From: JANNBN01 sp963763885
Lineage (GTDB): Bacteria; Actinomycetota; Acidimicrobiia; Acidimicrobiales; JANYDT01
Assembly: GCA_963763885.1 (NCBI GenBank)
Contig: CAVXQD010000001.1
Span: forward strand, 372,001 to 436,000
Length of the DNA stretch: 64,000 bases
Direction: 5' to 3'
Below, one piece after another: positions 1-7,277 of this stretch. Below the pieces are notes generated by a model. The model made no database searches and was not told the DNA's origin. It saw only the letters and a program-made list of their open reading frames with translations. How positions within the stretch are numbered: position 1 is the stretch's first letter; each line of letters begins with the position of its first letter. Both the position numbers and the translations under genes were made by a program.

Positions 1-1
1 C

Positions 2-313
2 AGTGACGCTACGGGGGTGGTCAATTGCAGCCCCATCGGAATGCATCACCACCCAGGCAATCCGGTGCAGCCGAGAAACCTTGTGTCAGCTTCTTGGGTG
101 TTCGACGCTGTCTACATTCCTCTCCGCACCGAGTTTCTCGTCGCGGCACGGGTTGCGGGGGCCACCGCCATCTCGGGTGCCGAACTGTTCTTTTGGCAAG
201 CCATTCATGCGTTTGAACACTTCACAGCCGAGCCACTTTCGCAGGCTGTTGTCGACGAAGCACGGAGCATCGTGTGGTCAGAGGTTGAACACCGGGCGGC
301 GGAAGGTCGCTAG
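2..313 (+). CDS. Shikimate dehydrogenase family protein, C-terminal part
   Basis: The gene is cut by the left window edge; only the last ~103 codons are present, ending in TAG. The frame is open from base 2 and reads through GVVNCSPIGM, which matches the conserved (L/V)VNATPxGM segment of AroE-type NADP-dependent dehydrogenases. It is followed by VFDAVYIPLRTEFL, the VxDxxYxPxxTxLL segment, and a C-terminal helix containing QAIHAFEHFT. The family reduces 3-dehydroshikimate to shikimate in aromatic amino-acid synthesis; a quinate/shikimate paralogue cannot be excluded without the N-terminal substrate domain. No following gene is coupled to it. Confidence 0.8.
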   Translation, partial: SDATGVVNCSPIGMHHHPGNPVQPRNLVSASWVFDAVYIPLRTEFLVAARVAGATAISGAELFFWQAIHAFEHFTAEPLSQAVVDEARSIVWSEVEHRAAEGR

Positions 314-497
314 GCGAGCGAAACGCTACGTACAGTGATTGTTCAGAGCCTGGAGGACTTGTTGGGTTGGTCCTGGGCCGCATCGAAAATTTGGGTCCGA
401 ACTCGCGGGACACGCCCGGAGGTTGTGTGTGCTGTCAAGCATGCTCGATGCAGTGCGATGGACGCGCGAGGATGGTGAGCGAAAATCAGGAGATGAA

Positions 498-1811
498 GTG
501 GCAGGTCAAGACCGAGAAAGAAGCCGACCTCTGGCGAATGAGGAGTACGAAGGCATCGCCGATCGGTTGTTGGTGTCCTCGGCGGTCCTCGGAGACCGGA
601 TGGTGCTGCAGCACCGATTAAAACTGCTACTGAGGGTGGCTCTTTTCGCTCCGGTGCTGATCGTGCTGGAGTTCCTTCACCTCACAGGCGCGGTGCAGTT
701 ACCATTTCTTCCCGCAACGCACGAGAAGCTTCGTTCTCTTGTCGTCTTAGGAAAACCTGCATCCGAGTCCACGCTTCCCTCCTTCGGCGATGCGCTGCAG
801 GGTCAACCTGATGTGATGCCAACGGCCCCGCTTGAGGAGCGGTTCGTGGACATCTCGGTTCCGTCGGTCGAGTCGTCGTGGAGCGGCCCGGCGAGCACGC
901 GACAGGAGCGGCCGAAATCTGAGACTGGTCAGCCGGGCACTACCGTGACGCTCCCAACGACCGTGACGCTGCCACAGACCGAGGTGCTTGGCGTCACAGT
1001 GCGCCGAACGTCGCCACCTCCGGGGCAGAAGTCTTCCGCCGTGATCACGAATGCTCAAGGCAGGGCTACCTCGACGGAGGTCGGGCCGGTCACGTCGGCA
1101 TCTGGTGGTTCCCGGACCGTCGAGCAGGGACCGGAGACGGCTGTCACAGTTGGGACGCAGCCCTCTGCCCTTCCGGGCTCAACGAGCACCGCTAGCAGCG
1201 GCGGTCAGGTATCTGGCGGGCCGTCTGGCACTGTCTTTGTTTCCCCTGGATTTGGATCGGTGGCGTCACCGGCGTCCACGAAAACGGTCGCAACGACACG
1301 GGCAGTTTCGAGCGCACCGAACACTACCCAGGACCCCACGACTCGTGTCGCGACGACGAGGCTGACGACGGTTGCGACAACCCTGCCGACGACGCTTCCG
1401 ACAACCCTGCCGACGACGAGGCTGACGACGAGGGCGACGACGAGGCTGACGACGGTCGCCACGACTGTTGCGACGACCCTACCGACGACTGTCGCGACGA
1501 CGCTGCCGACAACGGTTGATTCGACCGTTGCGTCAACAGCGGCGACAACGCCTCCGACGACGGTTCGACCGAGAAGAACAACCGTTGTGACCACGGTTAC
1601 GACAACCGTTGCGACGACGATCGCCCCAACCGTTGTGACTACGGTCTCGAGTGCTGTGACCACGGATCTAACCACGAGCGCTCCTGTGGTTACGGAAGTG
1701 TCAACGTCTGCCCCAATCACCACCCGAGACTTGCAGGCAAGTGATCCGACCACTTCGGCAGGTGTGGCAAGCCAAGGTCGTGTGGTTCCGACGCGAAAGC
1801 CTAAGAAGTAA
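498..1811 (+). CDS. Threonine-rich membrane-anchored protein of unknown function
   Basis: I place the start at GTG 498 (437 aa) because AGGAG lies 5 nt upstream of it; the frame is open back to a TTG at 339 that has no ribosome site. From the chosen start, a short charged N-terminus (about 35 residues) is followed by one hydrophobic segment (LLLRVALFAPVLIVLEFL). The long remaining part is Pro/Ser/Thr-rich and becomes almost pure TT-x repeats (TTRLTT, TTVATT, TTLPTT) over its last third. This composition is typical of actinobacterial wall-spanning or O-mannosylated regions, so a single-pass protein with an extracytoplasmic tail is inferred. No catalytic domain is recognised. It stands alone, with a 174-bp gap before the sugar operon. 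Confidence 0.6.
   Translation: MAGQDRERSRPLANEEYEGIADRLLVSSAVLGDRMVLQHRLKLLLRVALFAPVLIVLEFLHLTGAVQLPFLPATHEKLRSLVVLGKPASESTLPSFGDALQGQPDVMPTAPLEERFVDISVPSVESSWSGPASTRQERPKSETGQPGTTVTLPTTVTLPQTEVLGVTVRRTSPPPGQKSSAVITNAQGRATSTEVGPVTSASGGSRTVEQGPETAVTVGTQPSALPGSTSTASSGGQVSGGPSGTVFVSPGFGSVASPASTKTVATTRAVSSAPNTTQDPTTRVATTRLTTVATTLPTTLPTTLPTTRLTTRATTRLTTVATTVATTLPTTVATTLPTTVDSTVASTAATTPPTTVRPRRTTVVTTVTTTVATTIAPTVVTTVSSAVTTDLTTSAPVVTEVSTSAPITTRDLQASDPTTSAGVASQGRVVPTRKPKK
1339..1680 (+). repeat. Coding low-complexity Thr-codon repeat tract
   Basis: Degenerate tandem units based on (C/A)CGAC(G/A) triplets encode TT-Leu-Pro-TT, TT-Arg-Leu-TT and TT-Val-Ala-TT blocks. Copies such as GACGACGAGGCTGACGAC recur several times, so the tract could expand or contract by slippage. 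The antisense strand is also open here, a by-product of the triplet composition. Confidence 0.8.
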
Positions 1812-1927
1812 ACGTTCCTGAGGATGTTTCGAGGTCAATCCCCGATGTCCGGTGACCTCAATGACCAGCGTTCAGGAGATACCCGGTGACGGGTGACACA
1901 CGCCGGAATTCCGTTGTGTTACTGTCA

Positions 1928-1941
1928 TGTAAACGTTTGCA
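1928..1941. promoter_or_regulatory. LacI-family operator upstream of the alpha-glucoside operon
   Basis: TGTAAACGTTTGCA fits the LacI/GalR/CcpA-type consensus TGNAANCGNTTNCA at every fixed position. It lies 45 bp before the binding-protein start and just downstream of a TACTGT box (1920-1925) that could be the -10, a position suited to repression. No LacI-family gene is present in the window, so the regulator is encoded elsewhere. Confidence 0.7.
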
Positions 1942-1985
1942 GCAAGGCAGGCGTTGACCCAGAATCATCCATAGGGGAGAACTGA

Positions 1986-3311
1986 ATGAAAATCTCAACG
2001 CCGTTGGTAGCACTCGCTGCCCTCGCCGTCCTCGGAGCGCCGCTCGCTGCAAATGCAGCAACGGCCCCGAAGTCCATTGCGGCCGGAAAAATCCAGTGCA
2101 AGAACCAGTACAAGGGTAAGACGGTCAAGATCTTCTCGCCGGTTCGTGACAGCGCAACCGACCCAGGTGCAACGCAGCGTCGTAACGCGTATGCCCCCTT
2201 CGAGAAGTGCACCGGCGCCAAGATCGTTTTCGAAGGCACCGACCAGTTCGAAACTCAGGTCAACGTCCGCCTCGCTGGCGGCAATGCACCTGACGTCATC
2301 GAGTTCCCCCAGCCAGGTCTTCTTGCGTCCATCGCCAAGAAAGGCCAGCTGAAGCCACTCACCGGCGCTGCGCTCTCGTCTGCTCAGAAGGACTTCATCG
2401 CAGGTTGGCTCGAGTACGGCACCGTCAACGGCAAGGTCTACGGAATCCCGCAGACCGCCAACATCAAGTCCCTCGTTTGGTACAGCCCCAAGGCGTTCTC
2501 CGACAAGGGTTACAAGATCCCTACGAGCCAGCAGGAACTCGTCGCTCTGTCCGACAAGATCGTTGCTGACGGCGGCACCCCATGGTGTGTCGGCGCAGAG
2601 TCCGGTGTCGCCACCGGTTGGGTCCTCACTGACTGGATGGAAGACTTCATGCTTCGTACCAACGGCGAGAAGGTGTACGACCAGTGGGTCAACCACCAGA
2701 TCCCATTCAACGACCCCAAGGTCAAGGCCGTGATGGACGCCGTCGGGTCATTCGTTAAGAACCCTAAGTACATCGGTAGCGAGTCCGCAATCAAGAACAT
2801 CGCAACCACTAAGTTCCAAGAGGGCGGCTTCCCGATCCTCGAGGGCAAGTGCTACATGCACCGTCAGGCTTCGTTCTATAAGGACATCTGGCCAACCGGC
2901 ACCACCATTGGTGACAACGGAATGGTCAGCACGTTCTACCTTCCTAGCCCTGCTGGTGGCCCGAAGTACATGCTCGGCGCTGGAGACATCTGGGCAGCCG
3001 GTACCGCAAAGAAAGAGTCGATGGACGCTCTTGCTTACGGCAGCTCGCAGCAGTACGCATACGACCTGTTGAAGGTCCGCAGCGAGCTGTTCCCACGCAA
3101 GGACATCGACACCAGCAAGTACCCAGATCCAGTCAACAAGAAGTTTGCTGAACTTCTCAAGGGTGCTGACGTCTTCCGTTTCGACGCTTCTGACCTCATG
3201 CCAGGCGCAGTCGGTGCAGGTACCTTCTGGACCGAAATCACCAAGTGGATCACCGGTCAGTCAACCGACGACACGCTGAACAACATCGAAAAGAGCTGGC
3301 CAAAAGCCTGA
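1986..3311 (+). CDS. aglE: Alpha-glucoside ABC transporter substrate-binding protein (AglE-like)
   Basis: This is a 441-aa extracellular sugar-binding protein of the large family 1 type (SBP_bac_1, AglE group). It has a Sec signal peptide with AxA cleavage after residue 24 (AANA) and, unlike most Gram-positive binding proteins, no lipobox Cys. The motif NAPDVIEFPQPG and the segment GKVYGIPQTANIKSLVWY are typical of AglE-like proteins. A strong site AGGGGAG precedes the ATG. It is the first gene of the operon with aglF, aglG and aglA, and a hairpin terminator separates it from aglF, a usual way to give binding protein in excess of permease. The exact sugar (sucrose, maltose, trehalose or other alpha-glucoside) is not readable from sequence. 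Confidence 0.88.
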   Translation: MKISTPLVALAALAVLGAPLAANAATAPKSIAAGKIQCKNQYKGKTVKIFSPVRDSATDPGATQRRNAYAPFEKCTGAKIVFEGTDQFETQVNVRLAGGNAPDVIEFPQPGLLASIAKKGQLKPLTGAALSSAQKDFIAGWLEYGTVNGKVYGIPQTANIKSLVWYSPKAFSDKGYKIPTSQQELVALSDKIVADGGTPWCVGAESGVATGWVLTDWMEDFMLRTNGEKVYDQWVNHQIPFNDPKVKAVMDAVGSFVKNPKYIGSESAIKNIATTKFQEGGFPILEGKCYMHRQASFYKDIWPTGTTIGDNGMVSTFYLPSPAGGPKYMLGAGDIWAAGTAKKESMDALAYGSSQQYAYDLLKVRSELFPRKDIDTSKYPDPVNKKFAELLKGADVFRFDASDLMPGAVGAGTFWTEITKWITGQSTDDTLNNIEKSWPKA

Positions 3312-3370
3312 TCTCACGATCTGAAGTTCCGTTTGGGCTGTGAGCCCACACGAAACACCTTCGAGTGCCC

Positions 3371-3399
3371 GTGCCCGCTTCGGCGGCGCGGGCACTTTT
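3371..3399 (+). terminator. Hairpin terminator after aglE
   Basis: GTGCCCGC and GCGGGCAC form a perfect 8-bp GC stem around a 9-nt loop and are followed by TTTTCGTTT. It lies 60 bp after the aglE stop and before aglF, so it is probably a partial terminator that sets binding-protein to permease stoichiometry. Confidence 0.75.
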
Positions 3400-3537
3400 C
3401 GTTTCAAAAAGTTGTGACGTTGGTCACTGCCGCAGTTTTGAAGCCACTAGGATTCTGCGGTAATCGCTGGTGTCTTGGCGTTCAGTGGTGAGGGCCACGT
3501 TTTCGCACATGGAGTCGCTTTCGCACATGGAATCTCA

Positions 3538-4563
3538 ATGGAATTTCTGAAAACTATCGGTCTCATCGTGGGAGGTGTGGCGGGATTCGCAGCAATCTTC
3601 CTGCTCGTGTACCTCGGTATAGAAGCGCTTCCGAAGAAGCTGCGAGACAAACTTCACGCCGTTCCGTTCGTGTTGTTCGCAATCTTGTTCGCCTTCGGTG
3701 GACTGTTCATCTCGGCGGTCGGAACTGTTATCGCCAGCTTCCACGATGACGTCAACGGAAAGACCTTCGTCGGCTTCGAGAATTACCAGTTGATGTGGTC
3801 AGACGCCGGAATCCGCCTTTCCATCGTCAACTCCATCGCATGGGTGTTCATCGCCACTGCCATCACGGTGGCGTTGGGGCTGACGTTTGCTCGCTATGCC
3901 GATGGGATGAAGGGCGAGGCCATTGCGAAAACCCTGATATTCCTGCCCGTCGCCATCTCTCTGGTTGGCGCCGGCATCACCTGGAAGTTCATCTACGCCG
4001 AGCGGGGCTTCTCGTTTCGTGCAGGCATGTTGAACGAGATCACCAAGGGCCTGCGTTTGCCCGAAAACATGGGCGGCGGCGAGGAAGGCCGCAACTGGCT
4101 CATTGAACGTGGGTTTGGCCCGTTCGAACCGCCCAGCTGGGCTCCGGGTTTCAACACCATCTTGCTGATCATCATCTTCATCTGGGCGCAGGCAGGCATC
4201 GCAACCGTGGTGCTGTCCGCAGCTATCAAGGGCGTGCCTCAGGAATTGCAAGAGGCAGCCACCGTCGATGGGGCCACCCGCGGTGAGGTCTTCCGTAAGG
4301 TAACCATTCCGTACATCAAGGGCACCATCGCAACGGTTACCTCCTTGGTTGCGCTCGGATCGTTGAAAGCGTTCGATACGGTTGCCGCTGCAACCGGCGG
4401 GCGTTTCGGTACTAGCACCCTTGCGAACGAGTTCTACCAAAAGAAGTTCACTGAGATCCGTGACGGCGCTGGCGCCGCACTTGCAGTTCTTTTGTTCCTG
4501 CTGTGCTTCCCCATCGTGGTGTGGAACCGCCGCGTGCAGCGCCACGTCGAGGAGACCAACTGA
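3538..4563 (+). CDS. aglF: Alpha-glucoside ABC transporter permease (AglF-like)
   Basis: Integral membrane permease of the MalF/UgpA class, about 341 aa from ATG 3538. The frame is open back to TTG 3475, but the extra residues (containing a repeated FAHG) look non-native. It has about seven hydrophobic segments and the cytoplasmic EAA loop ELQEAATVDGATRGEVFRKV that contacts the ATPase. The long periplasmic stretch between the third and fourth helices, holding GLRLPENMGGGEEGRNW, is characteristic of AglF. It overlaps aglG by 4 nt (ATGA at 4560-4563), so the two permeases are translationally coupled. Confidence 0.87.
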   Translation: MEFLKTIGLIVGGVAGFAAIFLLVYLGIEALPKKLRDKLHAVPFVLFAILFAFGGLFISAVGTVIASFHDDVNGKTFVGFENYQLMWSDAGIRLSIVNSIAWVFIATAITVALGLTFARYADGMKGEAIAKTLIFLPVAISLVGAGITWKFIYAERGFSFRAGMLNEITKGLRLPENMGGGEEGRNWLIERGFGPFEPPSWAPGFNTILLIIIFIWAQAGIATVVLSAAIKGVPQELQEAATVDGATRGEVFRKVTIPYIKGTIATVTSLVALGSLKAFDTVAAATGGRFGTSTLANEFYQKKFTEIRDGAGAALAVLLFLLCFPIVVWNRRVQRHVEETN

Positions 4564-5528
4564 TGTCCGCTACGTCCACTGCAACGGTCACAGACTCCCC
4601 TGTGCCAGCACCGCAAAAACTTGGAAAAGAGAAACTGGGCACCTCGGTTGCGCAGAGTTTTCATAGCCGGCCGGGCCGCATCCTGGTATGGATGCTTGCC
4701 ATATTGTGGACAGTTCCAACGTTTGGCGTGTTCATCTCGTCGTTCCGACCGGAGCTTGACGTCAAGACCACCGGGTGGTGGACGTTCTTCAAGAACCCCA
4801 CGCACTTCACGCTTGCCAACTACAAGGGCGTCCTGTCCACGCAGCCGGGCAACGACGGCCTCAGCACCTTCATTGGCAACTCGTTCCGCATCACGGTGCC
4901 TTCGGTCATCATCTCCGTAGGCGTGGCGGCCCTTGCCGCATATGGCTTCTCGTGGATCGAGTTCAAAGGTCGGGACTGGATCTTCAACTTCATCATGGGC
5001 ATGCTCATCGTGCCGTTGCAGATGTGTCTGATTCCCATCCTCCGGTTCTTCACCGGCGGGGCTCACCTTGGCAGCGTCACGATCATCCCCGACCTCGGCC
5101 TTGCCAACTCCGTTGTCGCAGTGTGGATTGCGCACAGCATCTTCGGCTTGCCGTTTTGTATCTTCCTGCTGAAGAACTTCATTGGCTCGCTTCCCAGGGA
5201 GATCATCGAAGCCGCGCGTGTCGACGGCGCCTCACACCTCACGATGTTCTACAAGTTGGTTCTGCCGCTGTCGCTGCCATCCATTGCGTCCGTCGCCATT
5301 TTCCAGTTCGTGTACATCTGGAACGACTACCTCGTCGGTTTAGTCTTTGGCGGATCTGATAACACCCCGATCATCGCAAAGATGGTTGAAGTCACGGGAA
5401 CTCGGGGCCAGTCTTGGCACTTGCTCACCGCGGCGGGTTTCGTGTCGATGGTTGTGCCTGTCACCGTGTTCCTTGCGTTGCAGCGGTTCTTCGTTCGTGG
5501 CCTGCTGGCCGGGTCCGTCAAGGGCTAA
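4563..5528 (+). CDS. aglG: Alpha-glucoside ABC transporter permease (AglG-like)
   Basis: MalG-class partner permease of 321 aa, started at the ATG overlapping the aglF stop. It has six predicted membrane segments and the EAA loop EIIEAARVDGASHLTMFYKL, followed by the usual PLSLPSIASVAIFQFVYIWNDY segment. The C-terminus LQRFFVRGLLAGSVKG is the family signature. No ATP-binding subunit (AglK/MsmK) is encoded nearby, so the transporter probably borrows a multitask sugar ATPase from another locus. The gene ends 6 bp before the glucosidase start. Confidence 0.88.
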   Translation: MSATSTATVTDSPVPAPQKLGKEKLGTSVAQSFHSRPGRILVWMLAILWTVPTFGVFISSFRPELDVKTTGWWTFFKNPTHFTLANYKGVLSTQPGNDGLSTFIGNSFRITVPSVIISVGVAALAAYGFSWIEFKGRDWIFNFIMGMLIVPLQMCLIPILRFFTGGAHLGSVTIIPDLGLANSVVAVWIAHSIFGLPFCIFLLKNFIGSLPREIIEAARVDGASHLTMFYKLVLPLSLPSIASVAIFQFVYIWNDYLVGLVFGGSDNTPIIAKMVEVTGTRGQSWHLLTAAGFVSMVVPVTVFLALQRFFVRGLLAGSVKG

Positions 5529-5534
5529 CCCACA

Positions 5535-7214
5535 ATGGACTCTTCGGCTCCCTGGTGGAGACATGCGTCCGTCTACCAGATCTATGTCCGATCCTTCGCC
5601 GATGCAAACGGCGACGGGATCGGCGATCTTGCCGGCATCACGTCACGGTTGGAGTACATCAAGTCGCTTGGTGTCGATGCCATTTGGCTCAACCCGTGCT
5701 TCCCTTCGCCGCAACGAGATCACGGTTATGACGTGGCTGACTATTTCGACATCGAGCCTGACTACGGCTCGATGGTCGAATTCGACGAAATGGTTGCGAC
5801 GGCTCGAGCGCTTGGCATTCGAGTCATTCTCGACGTTGTACCCAACCATTGCTCCAACGAACACCCGTGGTTCACCGCCGCGGTCGCGGCGGGGCCCGGT
5901 TCGCCAGAACGCGAACGGTTCTGGTTCAGGGCTGGCCGTGGGGTAGGCGGATCCCAACCACCCAACAATTGGAAGGCCATCTTCGGCGGTTCGGCTTGGA
6001 CCCGCGTGACAGAGCCCGACGGTTCGCCCGGTGAGTGGTACCTGGGCGTCTTCACGTCTTACCAACCAGACTGGAACTTCAACCATCCAGAGGTGGTCAA
6101 GCACTTCGAGGACATGCTGCAGTTTTGGTTTGACCGCGGTGTGGATGGGTTCCGCGCCGACGCGGTGATCTACCTGGGCAAGGTCGAAGGGTTGCCCGAT
6201 GCGTCCGAAGCAGACGTGGATTCTCCTCTCAACCCTATGTACACCTACGTCGAGTGGCAACACCACGTCTGGCGGCAATGGCGCGACCTTGTCAACAACT
6301 ACGAAGCTAAGCATGGTCGCCAGTTGTTGCTGGTGGCCGAGGCGTTCTCGCCCAACGACCCCAAGCTGATGGTGGCCTATGCCAACCCTCAGGAGTTTCA
6401 TCAGGCGTTCGCGTTCGATCTCATGCTTGCTGCTTGGGACACCGATCGAATCCGCGAAGTGATCCATTCCACGTTGGCGGCCAGCCTGCCTCACGGCCTG
6501 CTCCCGGCCTGGACCCTCAACAACCACGACACGCAACGAACCCCCACCCGATACGGGCGCTCGGATGCGGTCCAAATGGGCGGATTCCACGATGGCGTGT
6601 TCCGTATTTCCCAGGCACCCGTGGACGATGCGCTTGGTCAGCGGCGCGCACGTGCGGCGGCAGGCTTGGCGCTTGCGTTGCCAGGTTGTGTCTATTTATA
6701 CGCAGGGGAAGAGCTGGGTCTTCCCGAGGTCCTTGACCTGCCGGACGATGCGCGCCAAGACCCTGTGTTCCACAACTCCAACGGTGAATCGCTGGGCCGA
6801 GATGGTTGCCGGGTTCCCTTGCCATGGGAGCGCGAACCCAGCCGTTCTCACGGCTTCTCCGTCCCAGAGAACGCGCTGACCTCTTGGTTGCCGCAGCCAG
6901 CCGGATGGGGCTCGCTGTCGGTGGGAGCACAAGCAGGCGACTCCGCGTCCGCGTTGGAGTTTTTTAGAAAAGCCGGCTCAGCACGTGGTGCGCTTGAAGG
7001 TATGCGCACGGATCATTTCGAATGGGTGGACGGTCTGAACCCAACGGTCGTTGGGTTCGCTCGTGGTAACACGCTGGTTGTGTTCAATCCGACCGGTTCA
7101 GCTGTGGGGCTGGATCCTGCCGTGGTTGGCGATCGACACGTCCAATTGGCTTCCGTAGCTGGCCATGTCGATCAACTTGTAGTGCCGGCCGACGCAACGA
7201 TGTGGCTGGCGTGA
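5535..7214 (+). CDS. aglA: Alpha-glucosidase, glycoside hydrolase family 13
   Basis: Cytoplasmic GH13 enzyme of 559 aa without signal peptide, of the oligo-1,6-glucosidase/alpha-glucosidase (AglA) group. All four conserved regions are visible: DVVPNH (residues 100-105), GFRADAV with nucleophile Asp209, LVAEAF with acid/base Glu269, and NNHD with transition-state stabiliser Asp332. The N-terminal YQIYVRSFADANGDGIGDL contains the DxNxDGxGD calcium-type loop found in these enzymes. As last gene of the agl operon it hydrolyses the imported alpha-glucoside to glucose. It is convergent with the MMPL gene, 63 bp away. Confidence 0.92.
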   Translation: MDSSAPWWRHASVYQIYVRSFADANGDGIGDLAGITSRLEYIKSLGVDAIWLNPCFPSPQRDHGYDVADYFDIEPDYGSMVEFDEMVATARALGIRVILDVVPNHCSNEHPWFTAAVAAGPGSPERERFWFRAGRGVGGSQPPNNWKAIFGGSAWTRVTEPDGSPGEWYLGVFTSYQPDWNFNHPEVVKHFEDMLQFWFDRGVDGFRADAVIYLGKVEGLPDASEADVDSPLNPMYTYVEWQHHVWRQWRDLVNNYEAKHGRQLLLVAEAFSPNDPKLMVAYANPQEFHQAFAFDLMLAAWDTDRIREVIHSTLAASLPHGLLPAWTLNNHDTQRTPTRYGRSDAVQMGGFHDGVFRISQAPVDDALGQRRARAAAGLALALPGCVYLYAGEELGLPEVLDLPDDARQDPVFHNSNGESLGRDGCRVPLPWEREPSRSHGFSVPENALTSWLPQPAGWGSLSVGAQAGDSASALEFFRKAGSARGALEGMRTDHFEWVDGLNPTVVGFARGNTLVVFNPTGSAVGLDPAVVGDRHVQLASVAGHVDQLVVPADATMWLA

Positions 7215-7277
7215 CTCTGGCCGAGAGTGGCGGTCCCCTGTAGACAGGACCCCTCTTGCTGGTCCCTTGCTGGTCTC

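Noticed and set aside
1205..1753. Long minus-strand open frame opposite the Thr-rich protein
   Set aside because: It reads as VV-rich low complexity, the exact antisense of ACG repeats, and has no ribosome site.
5643..6590. 315-codon minus-strand frame inside the GH13 gene
   Set aside because: The plus strand has all catalytic motifs of GH13; the antisense frame matches nothing and follows from GC-rich codon use.
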